Shown: positions 9,301-17,714 of the stretch, one piece after another
How positions within the stretch are numbered: the first letter of the stretch is position 1
How the letters are laid out: each line of letters begins with the position of its first letter
Assembly (NCBI GenBank): GCA_963643465.1
Contig: CAVIJT010000001.1
Coordinates: 62,001-126,000, forward strand
From: CAG-411 sp963643465
GTDB lineage: Bacteria; Bacillota; Clostridia; Lachnospirales; Lachnospiraceae
DNA: 64,000 nt
Direction: 5' to 3'
Made by a program: the position numbers and the translations under genes
The notes under the pieces: generated by a model
What the model was told of the DNA's origin: nothing
Databases searched by the model: none
What the model saw: the letters and a program-made list of their open reading frames with translations, nothing else

Positions 9301-9967
9301 AAAATCCCCAAGTATTCTTAGTAAGCACCACCTGTCCTGACGCATCTTCCTTTTTTACCTGATAGTTAAATTGTGTCTGCTCAACACTAAGATACATCTG
9401 CTCCTTCTTTTGAATGCACACTAAAAACTCTTCCATCGCCTGATTATATTTTCCGCTCTGGATGAGTCCTTCATACAAATTTCTATTCTCTATATCCTTT
9501 TTTAAGAAAATCTCTTTGAAATCCGGTGACTTGAATATACTGACTGCTTGCGGCCAATTCATCTTCGCTAAATTAGTAAAATGAAATAAATCTCTAATCT
9601 CACCGTATCCTGCTTCCACATATTTTTCTAAAACTGTAATTTCAAAAGGAAGTTCCTTCTCCCCGCAAGAACTTACAATACTAATATGCCCTCTAAGTGT
9701 ATCTTTTGCCCGAATATCTTCCGCATGAAATTCATAAGGAATGACAGCCTCCGTTCCCACAAAAGAAGCCTCTCCAAGGTGCAACAAATGAGAAGAGGAA
9801 TACAATAACCCCTTCATATATCGATTCTCTGTATTTTTTATTGTAAAAGTTCCCTTAGCAATGCGTCCCGTCTCCACCTCAATCTCAAGTTTTTCTTGGG
9901 AACACACAATCTTTGGTAACTCATATTCAAAACGTTCTCTTGATAGTTGCGTAATTTTTTCTTTCAA
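6377..9967 (-). CDS. Giant solenoid-like protein, DUF5717-like, function unknown
   Basis: First gene of the operon, about 1,196 residues, no signal peptide or membrane helix. The first ~290 residues contain two beta-rich, Ig-like stretches (EIEVETGRIAKGTFTIKN and NTWGFLDVKVSANQEF). They flank a short helical segment beginning GEIRDLFHFTNLAKMNWPQA. The remainder, to the end, is almost all amphipathic helices of solenoid type. A TTG at 9967 is chosen because AGGTGG lies five bases upstream; the in-frame TTG at 9982 has no ribosome site. I associate this length and N-terminal layout with DUF5717 from memory. A scaffold for the Hsp70-like protein encoded next to it is the simplest inference. Confidence 0.65.
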   Translation of the reverse strand: MKEKITQLSRERFEYELPKIVCSQEKLEIEVETGRIAKGTFTIKNTENRYMKGLLYSSSHLLHLGEASFVGTEAVIPYEFHAEDIRAKDTLRGHISIVSSCGEKELPFEITVLEKYVEAGYGEIRDLFHFTNLAKMNWPQAVSIFKSPDFKEIFLKKDIENRNLYEGLIQSGKYNQAMEEFLVCIQKKEQMYLSVEQTQFNYQVKKEDASGQVVLTKNTWGFLDVKVSANQEFIQVSKPTIGAEDFIGNSCELQFEIKNERLCAGKNFAKLTLQSIYQVIEIDIEVEKVVKHMERDYDEKKIKECEVILVNSYINFRSNRISVSDYVKEMRIALTKLEGMLAVKRNLGELGYSRRIDLYQMHLYMVEGEERKAQEIMDSMEQEAHIMKKNTIEDYCGFLYLKALFSRREPDLQYALREIGDCYKQKKDSWSILWFLLFLDEKYEQDPREKLYVIEEQYQRGCTSPIIYYEVCNMINQDPTLMKELTPCMRQAVNMGVKLWILKEEVAVQYAYLAEHEKKISRLVLSNLIAFYEKFKNTDILVAICSLLIKSDVSDHNYFVWYEAGVKEQLRLTQLYEYYMYTIDEEYDGLLPQEIYLYFSYNTNLLEEKKAFLFANVVKHKEELPEIYPMYVDQMKSYVHAQLQKHKIDRNLAVLYRVFLEEREVSPAMAQDLPYILFKRRVQCTHPGIVAVVVRHKESEEESYVPFDKHGNAYIDVFTDRAKVFMVDGTGRRYANSIEWTIEKLMKRTYLAEQCFRYNPENRMVCMFIYEKMEYYHHRNVKVSELQKYMDTEWLKPEYRKKWIMKLIQNYYDNYEGEALEELLLEVDLHGMRSSDRNLIIEYCIIRGLYDLAYEQIREYSFEGVSVKRLRALCSKMIKKEGMETEDSVLAKLAFFVFKAGKYDENILEYLIRFYLGTTKDMFLVWKEAKEYELESVDLEERLLGQILFAESYVQDAMAVFLSFYESGRNRTLIKAFVSYYSYKYLVRDRVVDDAFFEIVKKELLIEENKSALYALLKYYSTLDNWNKEQTEFIEVSVERLMKEGILFPFFKKFTSKMKFPGGLEHMSFVEYKTNPAHKAVLHYFVEDEEMGEGFKEQNMKDMYHGIFVSTFMLFHNETLQYYVEEIAEEEPPLITESITIKGDSNQLLEEEEDAFGQINMMLVARELKDEKTLLALIRNYEKNQYALEHAFKMLE

Positions 9968-10003
9968 TTTATCCACCTGCAAATTTTACTTTTTCGCACT
10001 TTC

Positions 10004-10033
10004 ATTATAACACCAACCCCTATTATGATTCAA
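10004..10033 (-). promoter_or_regulatory. Promoter of the Hsp70-like/solenoid operon
   Basis: On the minus strand TTGAAT, 18-base spacer, TATAAT, about 35 bases before the TTG start at 9967. It is the only good promoter seen for the five-gene unit. Confidence 0.65.
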
Positions 10034-10079
10034 CAAAAAAAAGGTCGAATTATCAAACGTGATTTTTTTCATTTTAGTA

Positions 10080-10108
10080 TTGCAAAGCAGAAATATATAT
10101 GTTAAAAT
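10080..10108 (+). promoter_or_regulatory. Promoter of the 75-residue orphan gene
   Basis: TTGCAA, 17-base spacer, TAAAAT, about 50 bases upstream of the ATG at 10159. Confidence 0.6.
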
Positions 10109-10158
10109 GCAAAACAGTGGGTAAAATTTCACAAATACAAAGTATAGGGGGTTCTTTT

Positions 10159-10386
10159 ATGAAAATATTTACAAATGAATCGCTGAACATTAACGATATT
10201 GATTTCACCAAATGCGAAACTTTGAATGGTGATTTCATAGATATTGCAACTACCAGACCAAATCTTTTAGAAAAATACATAGGCATCTTTGAAAGATACA
10301 CCCAAAAATATCCAAAACATGCCAATTATGAAATCTGGAAACGTTATATCACCGTTTTTGAAAACAGCTTATTAGAGCAAAATTGA
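10159..10386 (+). CDS. Small orphan protein (75 residues)
   Basis: I do not recognise this protein. It begins MKIFTNESLNINDIDF and ends ITVFENSLLEQN, is soluble, acidic at the N terminus and helical towards the C terminus, with no signal peptide. Evidence that it is real: a good promoter at 10080-10108, AGGGGG seven bases before the ATG, and a perfect terminator hairpin after the stop. A longer in-frame start at 10099 would overlap the promoter -10 region and is rejected. It is transcribed alone, divergent from the solenoid operon. Confidence 0.6.
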   Translation: MKIFTNESLNINDIDFTKCETLNGDFIDIATTRPNLLEKYIGIFERYTQKYPKHANYEIWKRYITVFENSLLEQN

Positions 10387-10445
10387 GATTTTGTTTTCTT
10401 TACAAGCGAATAGGCTGACTCCTACTTGTCAGGCTTTTGCAACTA

Positions 10446-10479
10446 AAAAGAAGCTATGTCAAACGACATAGCTTCTTTT
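10446..10479. terminator. Bidirectional terminator between the orphan gene and purA
   Basis: A perfect 15-bp stem (AAAAGAAGCTATGTC / GACATAGCTTCTTTT) with an AAAC loop and A/T runs on both edges, between convergent genes. Confidence 0.9.
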
Positions 10480-10493
10480 CTATATGCTTACTT

Positions 10494-11786
10494 TTATTTC
10501 AATCTGTTTTTACGATAAATAATATCATTTCTTCCCGGACCATTAGAAACCATAGTAACTGGTACCTGTAATTGTTCTTCAATAAATTCAATATACTTTC
10601 TACAGTTTTCTGGCAATTCCTCGTAGTTCTTAATTCCACGAATATCTGCATTCCATCCTGGCAATACTTCGTATACTGGTTTTGCCTTCTTCAAATCTTT
10701 TGTAGCAGGGAAATCTTTTGTTACTTTACCATCAATCTCGTATCCTACACATACTGGAATCTCATCTAAATATCCCAATACATCTAATACAGTAAATGCA
10801 ACTTCTGTAGCACCCTGAACACGACATCCATAGCGAGAAGCTACACAGTCAAACCATCCCATTCTTCTTGGACGACCTGTGGTAGCACCATATTCGCCGC
10901 CATCTCCACCACGTCTACGAAGTTCATCTGCTTCTTCTCCGAAAATCTCACTTACAAACTCACCTGCTCCTACTGCACTTGAGTATGCTTTTACTACTAC
11001 TACAATATTCTTAATCTCATATGGTGGTACTCCAGAACCAATCGCTCCGTAACCAGCCAATGTAGAAGAAGATGTAACCATTGGATAAATACCAAAATCT
11101 GGATCTTTCAAAGAACCAAGCTGACCCTCTAATAAGATATTCTTTCCTTCTGCTAACGCATCATGCAAATATTTTCCTGTATCACACACATATGGTGCAA
11201 CCATCTCTTTGTACTCCATCAATGTGCGGTACAATTCATCTTTATCTATAGCAGGTTTGTGATATAAATGCTCTAAAATAACATTCTTCTGTGCAAGAAC
11301 ATGCTCAATCTTCTCTTTGATTGCCTCTTCTGTATCAAATAATTCAGATACCTGAAAACCAATCTTTGCATACTTATCAGAATAGAAAGGCGCGATTCCT
11401 GACTTTGTAGACCCGAAAGACTTGCCAGCAAGTCTCTCCTCTTCATATTGATCAAATAACACATGATATGGCATGACAATCTGCGCTCTATCTGACACAA
11501 GAATCTTTGGCATAGGAACACCCTGTGCAACAAGGTCACCAACTTCCCTTACTAAATCTGGAATGTTAAGTGCAACACCATTGCCTATAATACTGGTTGT
11601 GTGATTGTAAAACACACCTGATGGTAATAAATGAAGTGCAAATTTACCGTAATTATTTACAATGGTATGTCCTGCATTACTTCCACCCTGAAATCTGACA
11701 ATAATATCAGACTCTTCTCCGAGCATATCTGTAATTTTACCTTTTCCTTCATCGCCCCAGTTAGCGCCTACAATTGCTGTTACCAT
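10494..11786 (-). CDS. purA: Adenylosuccinate synthetase
   Basis: Catalyses the GTP-dependent joining of IMP and aspartate, the first committed step of AMP synthesis, in the cytoplasm. The 430-residue length is normal for the family. Visible are the P-loop-like GANWGDEGKGKI at the N terminus, GGSNAGHTIV with the catalytic His, GSTKSGIAPFYSDK, and TTGRPRRMGWFD in the C-terminal third. The start has GGAGG nine bases upstream. It is transcribed alone from 11862-11890, downstream of the HD-GYP gene, and ends at the shared terminator. purB and purF are nearby but belong to a separate transcript. Confidence 0.97.
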   Translation of the reverse strand: MVTAIVGANWGDEGKGKITDMLGEESDIIVRFQGGSNAGHTIVNNYGKFALHLLPSGVFYNHTTSIIGNGVALNIPDLVREVGDLVAQGVPMPKILVSDRAQIVMPYHVLFDQYEEERLAGKSFGSTKSGIAPFYSDKYAKIGFQVSELFDTEEAIKEKIEHVLAQKNVILEHLYHKPAIDKDELYRTLMEYKEMVAPYVCDTGKYLHDALAEGKNILLEGQLGSLKDPDFGIYPMVTSSSTLAGYGAIGSGVPPYEIKNIVVVVKAYSSAVGAGEFVSEIFGEEADELRRRGGDGGEYGATTGRPRRMGWFDCVASRYGCRVQGATEVAFTVLDVLGYLDEIPVCVGYEIDGKVTKDFPATKDLKKAKPVYEVLPGWNADIRGIKNYEELPENCRKYIEFIEEQLQVPVTMVSNGPGRNDIIYRKNRLK

Positions 11787-11861
11787 ATGTATTTTCCTCC
11801 TGAATAAAATGCCTGCTTTATTTCACAAGCTAATTTACAAGTTTCTAACAAACCAAAAAAC

Positions 11862-11890
11862 ATTGTACTACATAAATTGAAATAAGTAAA
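11862..11890 (-). promoter_or_regulatory. Promoter of purA
   Basis: TTTACT, 17-base spacer, TACAAT on the minus strand, about 75 bases upstream of the purA start. Confidence 0.5.
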
Positions 11891-11944
11891 GTGTAACCGT
11901 TCATATTACAGCATATTCCTCTGTAACCAAATTACTTTCTCGCC

Positions 11945-13039
11945 TTACAAAATACTGATAATTTCTAAATCTTTTCTCTTACTTAAATCTATAAACGTAT
12001 CTTCCACTCTGACTAATGGACGACTAATACAATTTTTGTTTATTGAAATAATTTCCCCTACCGTTTGATCAGACAATAATACGCTACTATTTATATATGC
12101 CTGTGCTGTCTTTTCCATAAACATCATAAGAACGTAAGGATCATATTTTTGTAATCCTTCCTCCTCCATAATTTCCAAGGCTTTAAAAGGACACATTCCT
12201 GCCCGATAGGAGCGATCCGCCGTCATTGCATCATACACATCCGCAATCATAACAATCTTGCTATAATCTGTAATTTTATTTGATTCCACGTGCATAGGAT
12301 ATCCTTTTCCATCGCATCGCTCGTGGTGCATCAATGCCGCCATTTTAATACGCTGATCCAAATCTCTTTCTTTTAACAGATGATATCCTAGTGCTGGATG
12401 CTCTTGCACCTTTTTGAACTCTTCATCTGTTAATTTACCCGGTTTTGAAATAATCTCATTTGGTATTTGTAATTTCCCAATATCATGCAACAAACCGCAC
12501 GTAGATAATATTTGCAATTCCTTCTCAGGTAACTGCATCCACTCGCCAATCAGTCTACATAACAAAGAAACACTAATGGAATGTGCAAACGTGACATCAT
12601 CATATTCCCGCATACAATTTAACATTTCCATCACATGCAGAGTTCCATGACCATTTTTTCGAATCTCATCAATCTGATTAGTCAGTTGAGTAATTCCATC
12701 ATTGTCTTCACTTTCCAGCATTTTCCCAAAAGTTTTTTTCAATACTTTGACTGTACAATCAAACTTTTGTTTAAACTGTTGAAAATCAACACTACTTCTA
12801 ATTTCATCTCTGTGTGATAATTGAACTTTCTCCTGCGGTACTTCCTCTACATCTTCTTCCTCATCGGTTTCATATACGTTAATTCGATAAATATCATATT
12901 GTTTCAATCGTTCCACAATAGCCGAATTTAACACAGTATTACAGGGAAGAACAAACTCATTGTTTTCTGTATAAATGTCTTCTGCAACAACCATATTTTC
13001 TTTTACCTGATTAATTCGTATCTGTCGAATAGACTGCAT
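11945..13039 (-). CDS. HD-GYP domain protein, probable c-di-GMP phosphodiesterase
   Basis: A 364-residue cytoplasmic protein. The N-terminal ~115 residues are not a recognised sensor (they include a run of acidic residues near 60). Residues ~145-310 are an HD-GYP domain with LLHDIGKLQIP near 186, HHERCDGKGYP near 235 and IADVYDAMTADRSYR. All metal ligands and the GYP signature are present, so hydrolysis of cyclic di-GMP is expected. The start has a strong GGGGGG ribosome site. It sits between purB and purA without a metabolic link. A c-di-GMP effector (the PilZ protein at 58970-59734) is encoded in the same window. Confidence 0.85.
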   Translation of the reverse strand: MQSIRQIRINQVKENMVVAEDIYTENNEFVLPCNTVLNSAIVERLKQYDIYRINVYETDEEEDVEEVPQEKVQLSHRDEIRSSVDFQQFKQKFDCTVKVLKKTFGKMLESEDNDGITQLTNQIDEIRKNGHGTLHVMEMLNCMREYDDVTFAHSISVSLLCRLIGEWMQLPEKELQILSTCGLLHDIGKLQIPNEIISKPGKLTDEEFKKVQEHPALGYHLLKERDLDQRIKMAALMHHERCDGKGYPMHVESNKITDYSKIVMIADVYDAMTADRSYRAGMCPFKALEIMEEEGLQKYDPYVLMMFMEKTAQAYINSSVLLSDQTVGEIISINKNCISRPLVRVEDTFIDLSKRKDLEIISIL

Positions 13040-13107
13040 TTGCGTCCCCCCTTTCTATTCAAGGTAGAATGGGTAACTTACAGTATGTTTGTTTAGGCCC
13101 CAAAATC

Positions 13108-13135
13108 ACAAATTGGATGCAAGCACCCAATTTGT
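13108..13135 (-). terminator. Terminator of the purF-purB transcript
   Basis: ACAAATTGG / CCAATTTGT arms extended by a GT pair and TGC/GCA, followed on the minus strand by GATTTTGG. The stem is strong but the T-run is short. Confidence 0.55.
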
Positions 13136-13156
13136 AAACCTCCCCCTTTTATTTTA

Positions 13157-14590
13157 TTATACATTAATTTCAGCAGTCATTCCAAGCAAATCTTTGTTTT
13201 CTTCTAAAATAGGAGAAATTACATCTTCTACAAATTCCTCTACCTGTTCTTCCGAACGACCAGTATACTTGCTTGGCTCCATTGTCTTTTGTAATTCTTC
13301 CAATGTAAGGTTAAATGCTGGATCTGCAGCAATTAACTCTAACAGGTTATTATCAAGACCCTCTTGTTTTACATTCTTTCCTGCAATCATGGAAAGTTCA
13401 CGAATCTTCTCATGCAATTCCTGACGATCTCCTCCTGCCTTCACTGCATCCATCATAATATTCTCTGTTGCCATAAATGGCAATTCTGACATTAAACGTT
13501 TTTCAATTACTTTTGGATATACTACAAGTCCATCTACCACATTCAAATACAAATCTAAAATACCATCAATTGCAAGGAATGCCTCTGGAACACTTAAACG
13601 CTTGTTTGCGGAATCATCTAAGGTTCTCTCAAACCATTGTGTTGCAGATGTAATAGCCGGATTCATAGCATCTACCATAACAAATCTTGCAAGAGAAGCA
13701 ATTCTCTCACTTCTCATTGGATTTCTCTTATATGCCATAGCAGAAGAACCAATCTGATTCTTTTCAAAAGGCTCCTCCACCTCTTTTAAGTGCTGTAACA
13801 AACGAATGTCGTTAGAAAATTTGTGAGCACTTGCTGCAATTCCTGCCAATACATTGACTACCTTTGTATCTAACTTTCTAGAATATGTCTGACCAGATAC
13901 TGGGAATGTCTGCTCAAATCCCATCTTCTCTGCAATAAGTTTGTCTACTTTCTGAATCTTCTCTGTATCACCCTCGAATAATTCTTTAAAACTAGCCTGT
14001 GTTCCTGTAGTACCTTTACAACCCAGTAATTTCATATTATCCAATGTATAGTTGATATCTTCCAAATCCATAACAAGTTCCATCATCCAAAGAGTAGCTC
14101 TCTTTCCAACGGTTGTTGGCTGTGCTGGCTGAAAATGAGTAAATGCCAAAGTAGGAAGTCCCTTGTACTCCATAGCAAACTTAGAAAGTTCATTAATCAC
14201 ATTTACAAGTTTCTTCTTCACAAGTTTTAATGCCTCAGTCATAATGATAACATCTGTATTATCTCCAACATAGCAAGAGGTTGCACCAAGGTGGATAATA
14301 CCTTTTGCCTTTGGACACTGCTGACCATACGCATATACATGTGACATTACATCATGACGAACTAATTTTTCACGTTCTTTTGCCACATCATAATTAATAT
14401 CATCCTGATGTGCCTTAAGTTCGTCAATCTGTTCCTGTGTAATATCCAATCCTAATTCACGCTCAGCCTCTGCTAATGCAATCCATAACTTTCTCCATGT
14501 TTTAAATTTCATATCTGGAGAAAAAATATACTGCATCTCCTTACTTGCGTATCTCTCTGATAACGGGCTCTTATAGCAATCTGTACTCAT
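13157..14590 (-). CDS. purB: Adenylosuccinate lyase
   Basis: Cleaves fumarate from SAICAR and from adenylosuccinate, two steps of purine synthesis. The 477-residue protein has the fumarase/aspartase superfamily signature GSSAMAYKRNPMRSE around the catalytic Ser loop, plus LGATSCYVGDNTD and THFQPAQPTTVGKR with the catalytic His. The ATG at 14590 follows AGGAG by nine bases; a longer start at 14632 lacks a site. It lies 79 bases downstream of purF, so the two are probably co-transcribed, and works with purA encoded just beyond. Confidence 0.95.
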   Translation of the reverse strand: MSTDCYKSPLSERYASKEMQYIFSPDMKFKTWRKLWIALAEAERELGLDITQEQIDELKAHQDDINYDVAKEREKLVRHDVMSHVYAYGQQCPKAKGIIHLGATSCYVGDNTDVIIMTEALKLVKKKLVNVINELSKFAMEYKGLPTLAFTHFQPAQPTTVGKRATLWMMELVMDLEDINYTLDNMKLLGCKGTTGTQASFKELFEGDTEKIQKVDKLIAEKMGFEQTFPVSGQTYSRKLDTKVVNVLAGIAASAHKFSNDIRLLQHLKEVEEPFEKNQIGSSAMAYKRNPMRSERIASLARFVMVDAMNPAITSATQWFERTLDDSANKRLSVPEAFLAIDGILDLYLNVVDGLVVYPKVIEKRLMSELPFMATENIMMDAVKAGGDRQELHEKIRELSMIAGKNVKQEGLDNNLLELIAADPAFNLTLEELQKTMEPSKYTGRSEEQVEEFVEDVISPILEENKDLLGMTAEINV

Positions 14591-14669
14591 CTTATGGTAC
14601 TCCTTTCTTTTATAACAACAAGGACAACCCAAAAGTTCCCTCCTGCGTTGCCTTGCTTTTTACATCATC

Positions 14670-16109
14670 TTATCTGTCATAATCTCCTCGAATGTCATTT
14701 TTTGGTGGCTCCACCGGATACTTTCCACTAAAACATGCGTCACAATACCCATGAGAACCATCTACCAACTCATCCAAACGATCCAGAGATAAATATCCCA
14801 AACTATCTGCACCGATCATTTTGCAAATTTCATCCACACTATGCTTATAAGCAATCAACTGGTCACTAGATGGTACATCTGTACCAAAGTAACATGGATA
14901 TAAAAATGGTGGTGAACTAATTCTTACATGCACTTCGGTTGCTCCTGCTGCTTTTAGCATTCCTATAATACGATCACAAGTAGTTCCTCGTACAATAGAA
15001 TCGTCTACCATAACAACTCTTTTTCCCTCTACCACATCACGCAGTGCATTGAGCTTAATCTTTACTGCAGATTCTCTCACCGACTGCTTTGGTTTAATAA
15101 AGGTTCGTCCAATATAGTTATTTTTAATAAATCCCATTCCATATGGTATGCCAGACTGCAAAGAATATCCAAGTGCTGCCACATTTCCTGATTCTGGTAC
15201 ACCAAACACAATATCTGCCTCAACTGGATGTTCTTCTGCTAAAATCTTTCCAGCCATAATTCTGGAATTGTATACACTGACTCCATCAATTTTACTATCT
15301 GCTCTTGAAAAATAAATATACTCAAAAATACAACGGGCATGGTTCTTCTGACACATGGACTTGTCCGACTGTAAGCCATACTCTGGACTGATTGTAACAA
15401 TCTCTCCCGGCTCTACATCACGCACAAACTCTGCCCCAACAGCATCCAATGCACAAGTCTCAGATGCTAGAAAATACGCATTATCTCTCTTGCCGATTAC
15501 CAAAGGTCTAAAACCAAATGGATCTCTTGCTCCAATCATCTTTCTTGGACTCATTACAATTAAAGAATAAGCTCCTTTAATCTGCTGCATGGCATTCTTC
15601 ACTGCCTGCTCTACTGTCGGCTCCGTCAAACGCTCTCTTGCTATAAGATAAGCAATTACTTCTGAATCAATGGTTGTCTGAAAAATTGCTCCGGTCAATT
15701 CCAACTTTTCTCTTAATTCTGGCGCATTCACCAAATTTCCATTATGTGCCAGACATAATGTACCTTTAATATAATTCAATACTAAAGGCTGGGTATTACT
15801 ATTTGTACTAGCACCTGCTGTGGAATATCTTACATGGCCAATACCAATGTCACCTTTAAGCTGTTCCAACTTTTCTGCATCAAACACTTCATTGACCAAT
15901 CCCATACCTTTACAAGAGGAAACTTTCCCTTTAGGGCCCTGTGTCTCGCTTACTGCAATACCAGCACTTTCCTGTCCTCTGTGCTGTAATGAAAACAATC
16001 CATAGTATACAGAAGCTGCCACGTCATGTCCATCAAAATCATAAACGCCAAACACACCACATTCCTCGTGTAAACCAAAATCTACTTTGTCGTCCATAAA
16101 TTCACTCAT
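14670..16109 (-). CDS. purF: Amidophosphoribosyltransferase (glutamine PRPP amidotransferase)
   Basis: Makes phosphoribosylamine from PRPP and glutamine, the first step of de novo purine synthesis. The Ntn-type glutaminase Cys is in EECGVFGVY, preceded by a short propeptide that would be removed. The PRPP loop is VMVDDSIVRGTT. Cysteines matching the B. subtilis-type [4Fe-4S] ligands are visible: ARCIFEYIYFSR, LYPCYFGTD and YCDACFSGKYP. This assigns it to the iron-sulfur class. The ATG at 16109 has AGG eight bases upstream; a GTG at 16112 is an alternative. It is first in the purF-purB transcript. Confidence 0.95.
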   Translation of the reverse strand: MSEFMDDKVDFGLHEECGVFGVYDFDGHDVAASVYYGLFSLQHRGQESAGIAVSETQGPKGKVSSCKGMGLVNEVFDAEKLEQLKGDIGIGHVRYSTAGASTNSNTQPLVLNYIKGTLCLAHNGNLVNAPELREKLELTGAIFQTTIDSEVIAYLIARERLTEPTVEQAVKNAMQQIKGAYSLIVMSPRKMIGARDPFGFRPLVIGKRDNAYFLASETCALDAVGAEFVRDVEPGEIVTISPEYGLQSDKSMCQKNHARCIFEYIYFSRADSKIDGVSVYNSRIMAGKILAEEHPVEADIVFGVPESGNVAALGYSLQSGIPYGMGFIKNNYIGRTFIKPKQSVRESAVKIKLNALRDVVEGKRVVMVDDSIVRGTTCDRIIGMLKAAGATEVHVRISSPPFLYPCYFGTDVPSSDQLIAYKHSVDEICKMIGADSLGYLSLDRLDELVDGSHGYCDACFSGKYPVEPPKNDIRGDYDR

Positions 16110-16224
16110 CACTTATACCTGCGCATGTCCGGTTTTGGAAGAACCAAAGAACTGCATTCCTTTCTCTAATACATTCAAAAGTGGACAACAAAGTCTTCCT
16201 TTCCTGCCCACCTATTCTATTTTA

Positions 16225-16252
16225 ATTATATCAGTCATACCAAGATTCGCAA
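16225..16252 (-). promoter_or_regulatory. Promoter of purF
   Basis: TTGCGA, 16-base spacer, TATAAT on the minus strand. The ~110-base leader that follows contains a GUGGGC/GUCCAC stem but no riboswitch I recognise. Confidence 0.6.
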
Positions 16253-16306
16253 TACTTTTTTTCAGTTTTTTCGCAAATAGTTAAGGATTTATCTCCCCTA
16301 TGCACT

Positions 16307-17596
16307 TTATCGCTTTAACAAATCTGTATTGCTTCGTATAATTCCTCGCTTAATTTTTACGGTCATAATTCTTCGTACAGAATCATCAATTTGACTTTCT
16401 TTAATAGAACCGTCTTTCACAGCTTCTAACAAAGCCTGATAAGACGACTCTACATCCGTACTCATAAGTAACATATCAACTCCTGCCTTCACACAGTTGA
16501 TTGCTGCCTCCTCTGGCTCATATTTTTCTGTAATTGCTCCCATATCCAAAGCATCCGTAACTACAACCCCATCAAACCCAAGTTCATCTCGAAGCATGGT
16601 TTGTATCACAAGTTTTGACATACAAGCAGGAATTGTGTCCTCAGTAACTTTACTAATAGAAATATGTGATACCATGACAAAATCAGCTCCTGCCTGAATT
16701 CCAGCTTGAAAAGGCTTAAATTCTGTAGAACGAAGTGTAATTAAATCCGTATCTGCATTAACTGCTGTATCATGAGTATCTCCGCTAACACTTCCATGCC
16801 CTGGAAAATGCTTTAATGTTGCACTAATTCCCTGACTTTGAATTCCAGTTACCACCTGCTCTACCATGGAAGACACTAAATCCGCATCACTACCAAATGC
16901 CCGATTTCCAATCTCTGTATTATATTCATTGGTTTTTACATCAGCAACTGGTGCAAAATCTAAATTGAACCCTAAATTTTTAATGTCACCGGCAATGGTT
17001 ACTCCCATATTATAAGCATATTCTTCATCGTTCATTTTTCCAACTTCTTCCATTGGAGGAAATGTAGTGGTGCGCATGTTGCTGTTATTTCCAACACGTG
17101 CCACGTCACCTCCCTCTTCATCTACAGAAACGAACAATGGAATCTGTGCATTATCCTGTAAATCACGAATCAACCCTTTTGTTTGTTCCACAGACTCTAT
17201 ATTTCTAGCAAATAGAATGACACCACCTATTTTGTACGCATTCATACTCGCTTTCATATCCTCTGTGAATTCACGAAATTCATAACAATTCCCCTGACTG
17301 TTATCTAACTGTTCCAAATTTACAATAAACATTTGTCCAATTTTTTCTTCTAACGTCATATTTTCTACAACGGCTGCTGCCATAGCATCAATCTCTTCGG
17401 AATCTGTAATAACCGTTCCAGCATCACTGTCCTCTGATGCCTTAGGTGTTGCAAAATCCGTTACCGCCACTTTTTTCGTAGTTTCTGGTGTGCTTTTATT
17501 TTCTCCTCCACAGCCCGCACACAGACATACCATTCCTATGGTCAGACAGCAAAGAAACAACTGTAATTTTCCTATGATTTTTCCTTGTTTTCCCAT
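16307..17596 (-). CDS. Beta-N-acetylhexosaminidase lipoprotein, GH3 family, NagZ-like
   Basis: A 429-residue secreted lipoprotein: hydrophobic signal with lipobox LCAGC around residues 25-29, then a Thr/Glu/Ser-rich spacer. The GH3 barrel shows KHFPGHGSVSGDTHD, the NagZ-type loop with the His-Asp dyad that replaces a separate acid/base domain, and VVVTDALDMGAI carrying the nucleophile Asp. It would remove GlcNAc from peptidoglycan fragments outside the membrane, in wall turnover. It has its own promoter at 17715-17743 and lies between gltD and purF with no functional link. Confidence 0.88.
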   Translation of the reverse strand: MGKQGKIIGKLQLFLCCLTIGMVCLCAGCGGENKSTPETTKKVAVTDFATPKASEDSDAGTVITDSEEIDAMAAAVVENMTLEEKIGQMFIVNLEQLDNSQGNCYEFREFTEDMKASMNAYKIGGVILFARNIESVEQTKGLIRDLQDNAQIPLFVSVDEEGGDVARVGNNSNMRTTTFPPMEEVGKMNDEEYAYNMGVTIAGDIKNLGFNLDFAPVADVKTNEYNTEIGNRAFGSDADLVSSMVEQVVTGIQSQGISATLKHFPGHGSVSGDTHDTAVNADTDLITLRSTEFKPFQAGIQAGADFVMVSHISISKVTEDTIPACMSKLVIQTMLRDELGFDGVVVTDALDMGAITEKYEPEEAAINCVKAGVDMLLMSTDVESSYQALLEAVKDGSIKESQIDDSVRRIMTVKIKRGIIRSNTDLLKR

Positions 17597-17678
17597 GTCT
17601 TCTTATGTCTCCTCTTCCTTTTTTCTTTACATTTGTTACCCATCCCTATTATATTTATATATATCTGTTCCTACAAAG

Positions 17679-17712
17679 AAAGAACTATCTTTCGACAGAA
17701 AAATAGTCCTTT
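17679..17712 (-). other. Hairpin at the 5' end of the nagZ-like transcript
   Basis: Arms AAAGGACTAT / ATAGTTCTTT (one GU pair) with an inner TTTC/GAAA extension, starting about at the predicted transcription start. The following T-run is weak (CTTTGT), so a 5'-stabilising hairpin or a weak attenuator are both possible. Confidence 0.35.
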
Positions 17713-17714
17713 CC

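Noticed and set aside
16113..16224. Purine or PRPP riboswitch in the purF leader
   Set aside because: Only one short stem was found; none of the conserved purine, PRPP or ZTP riboswitch core sequences is visible.
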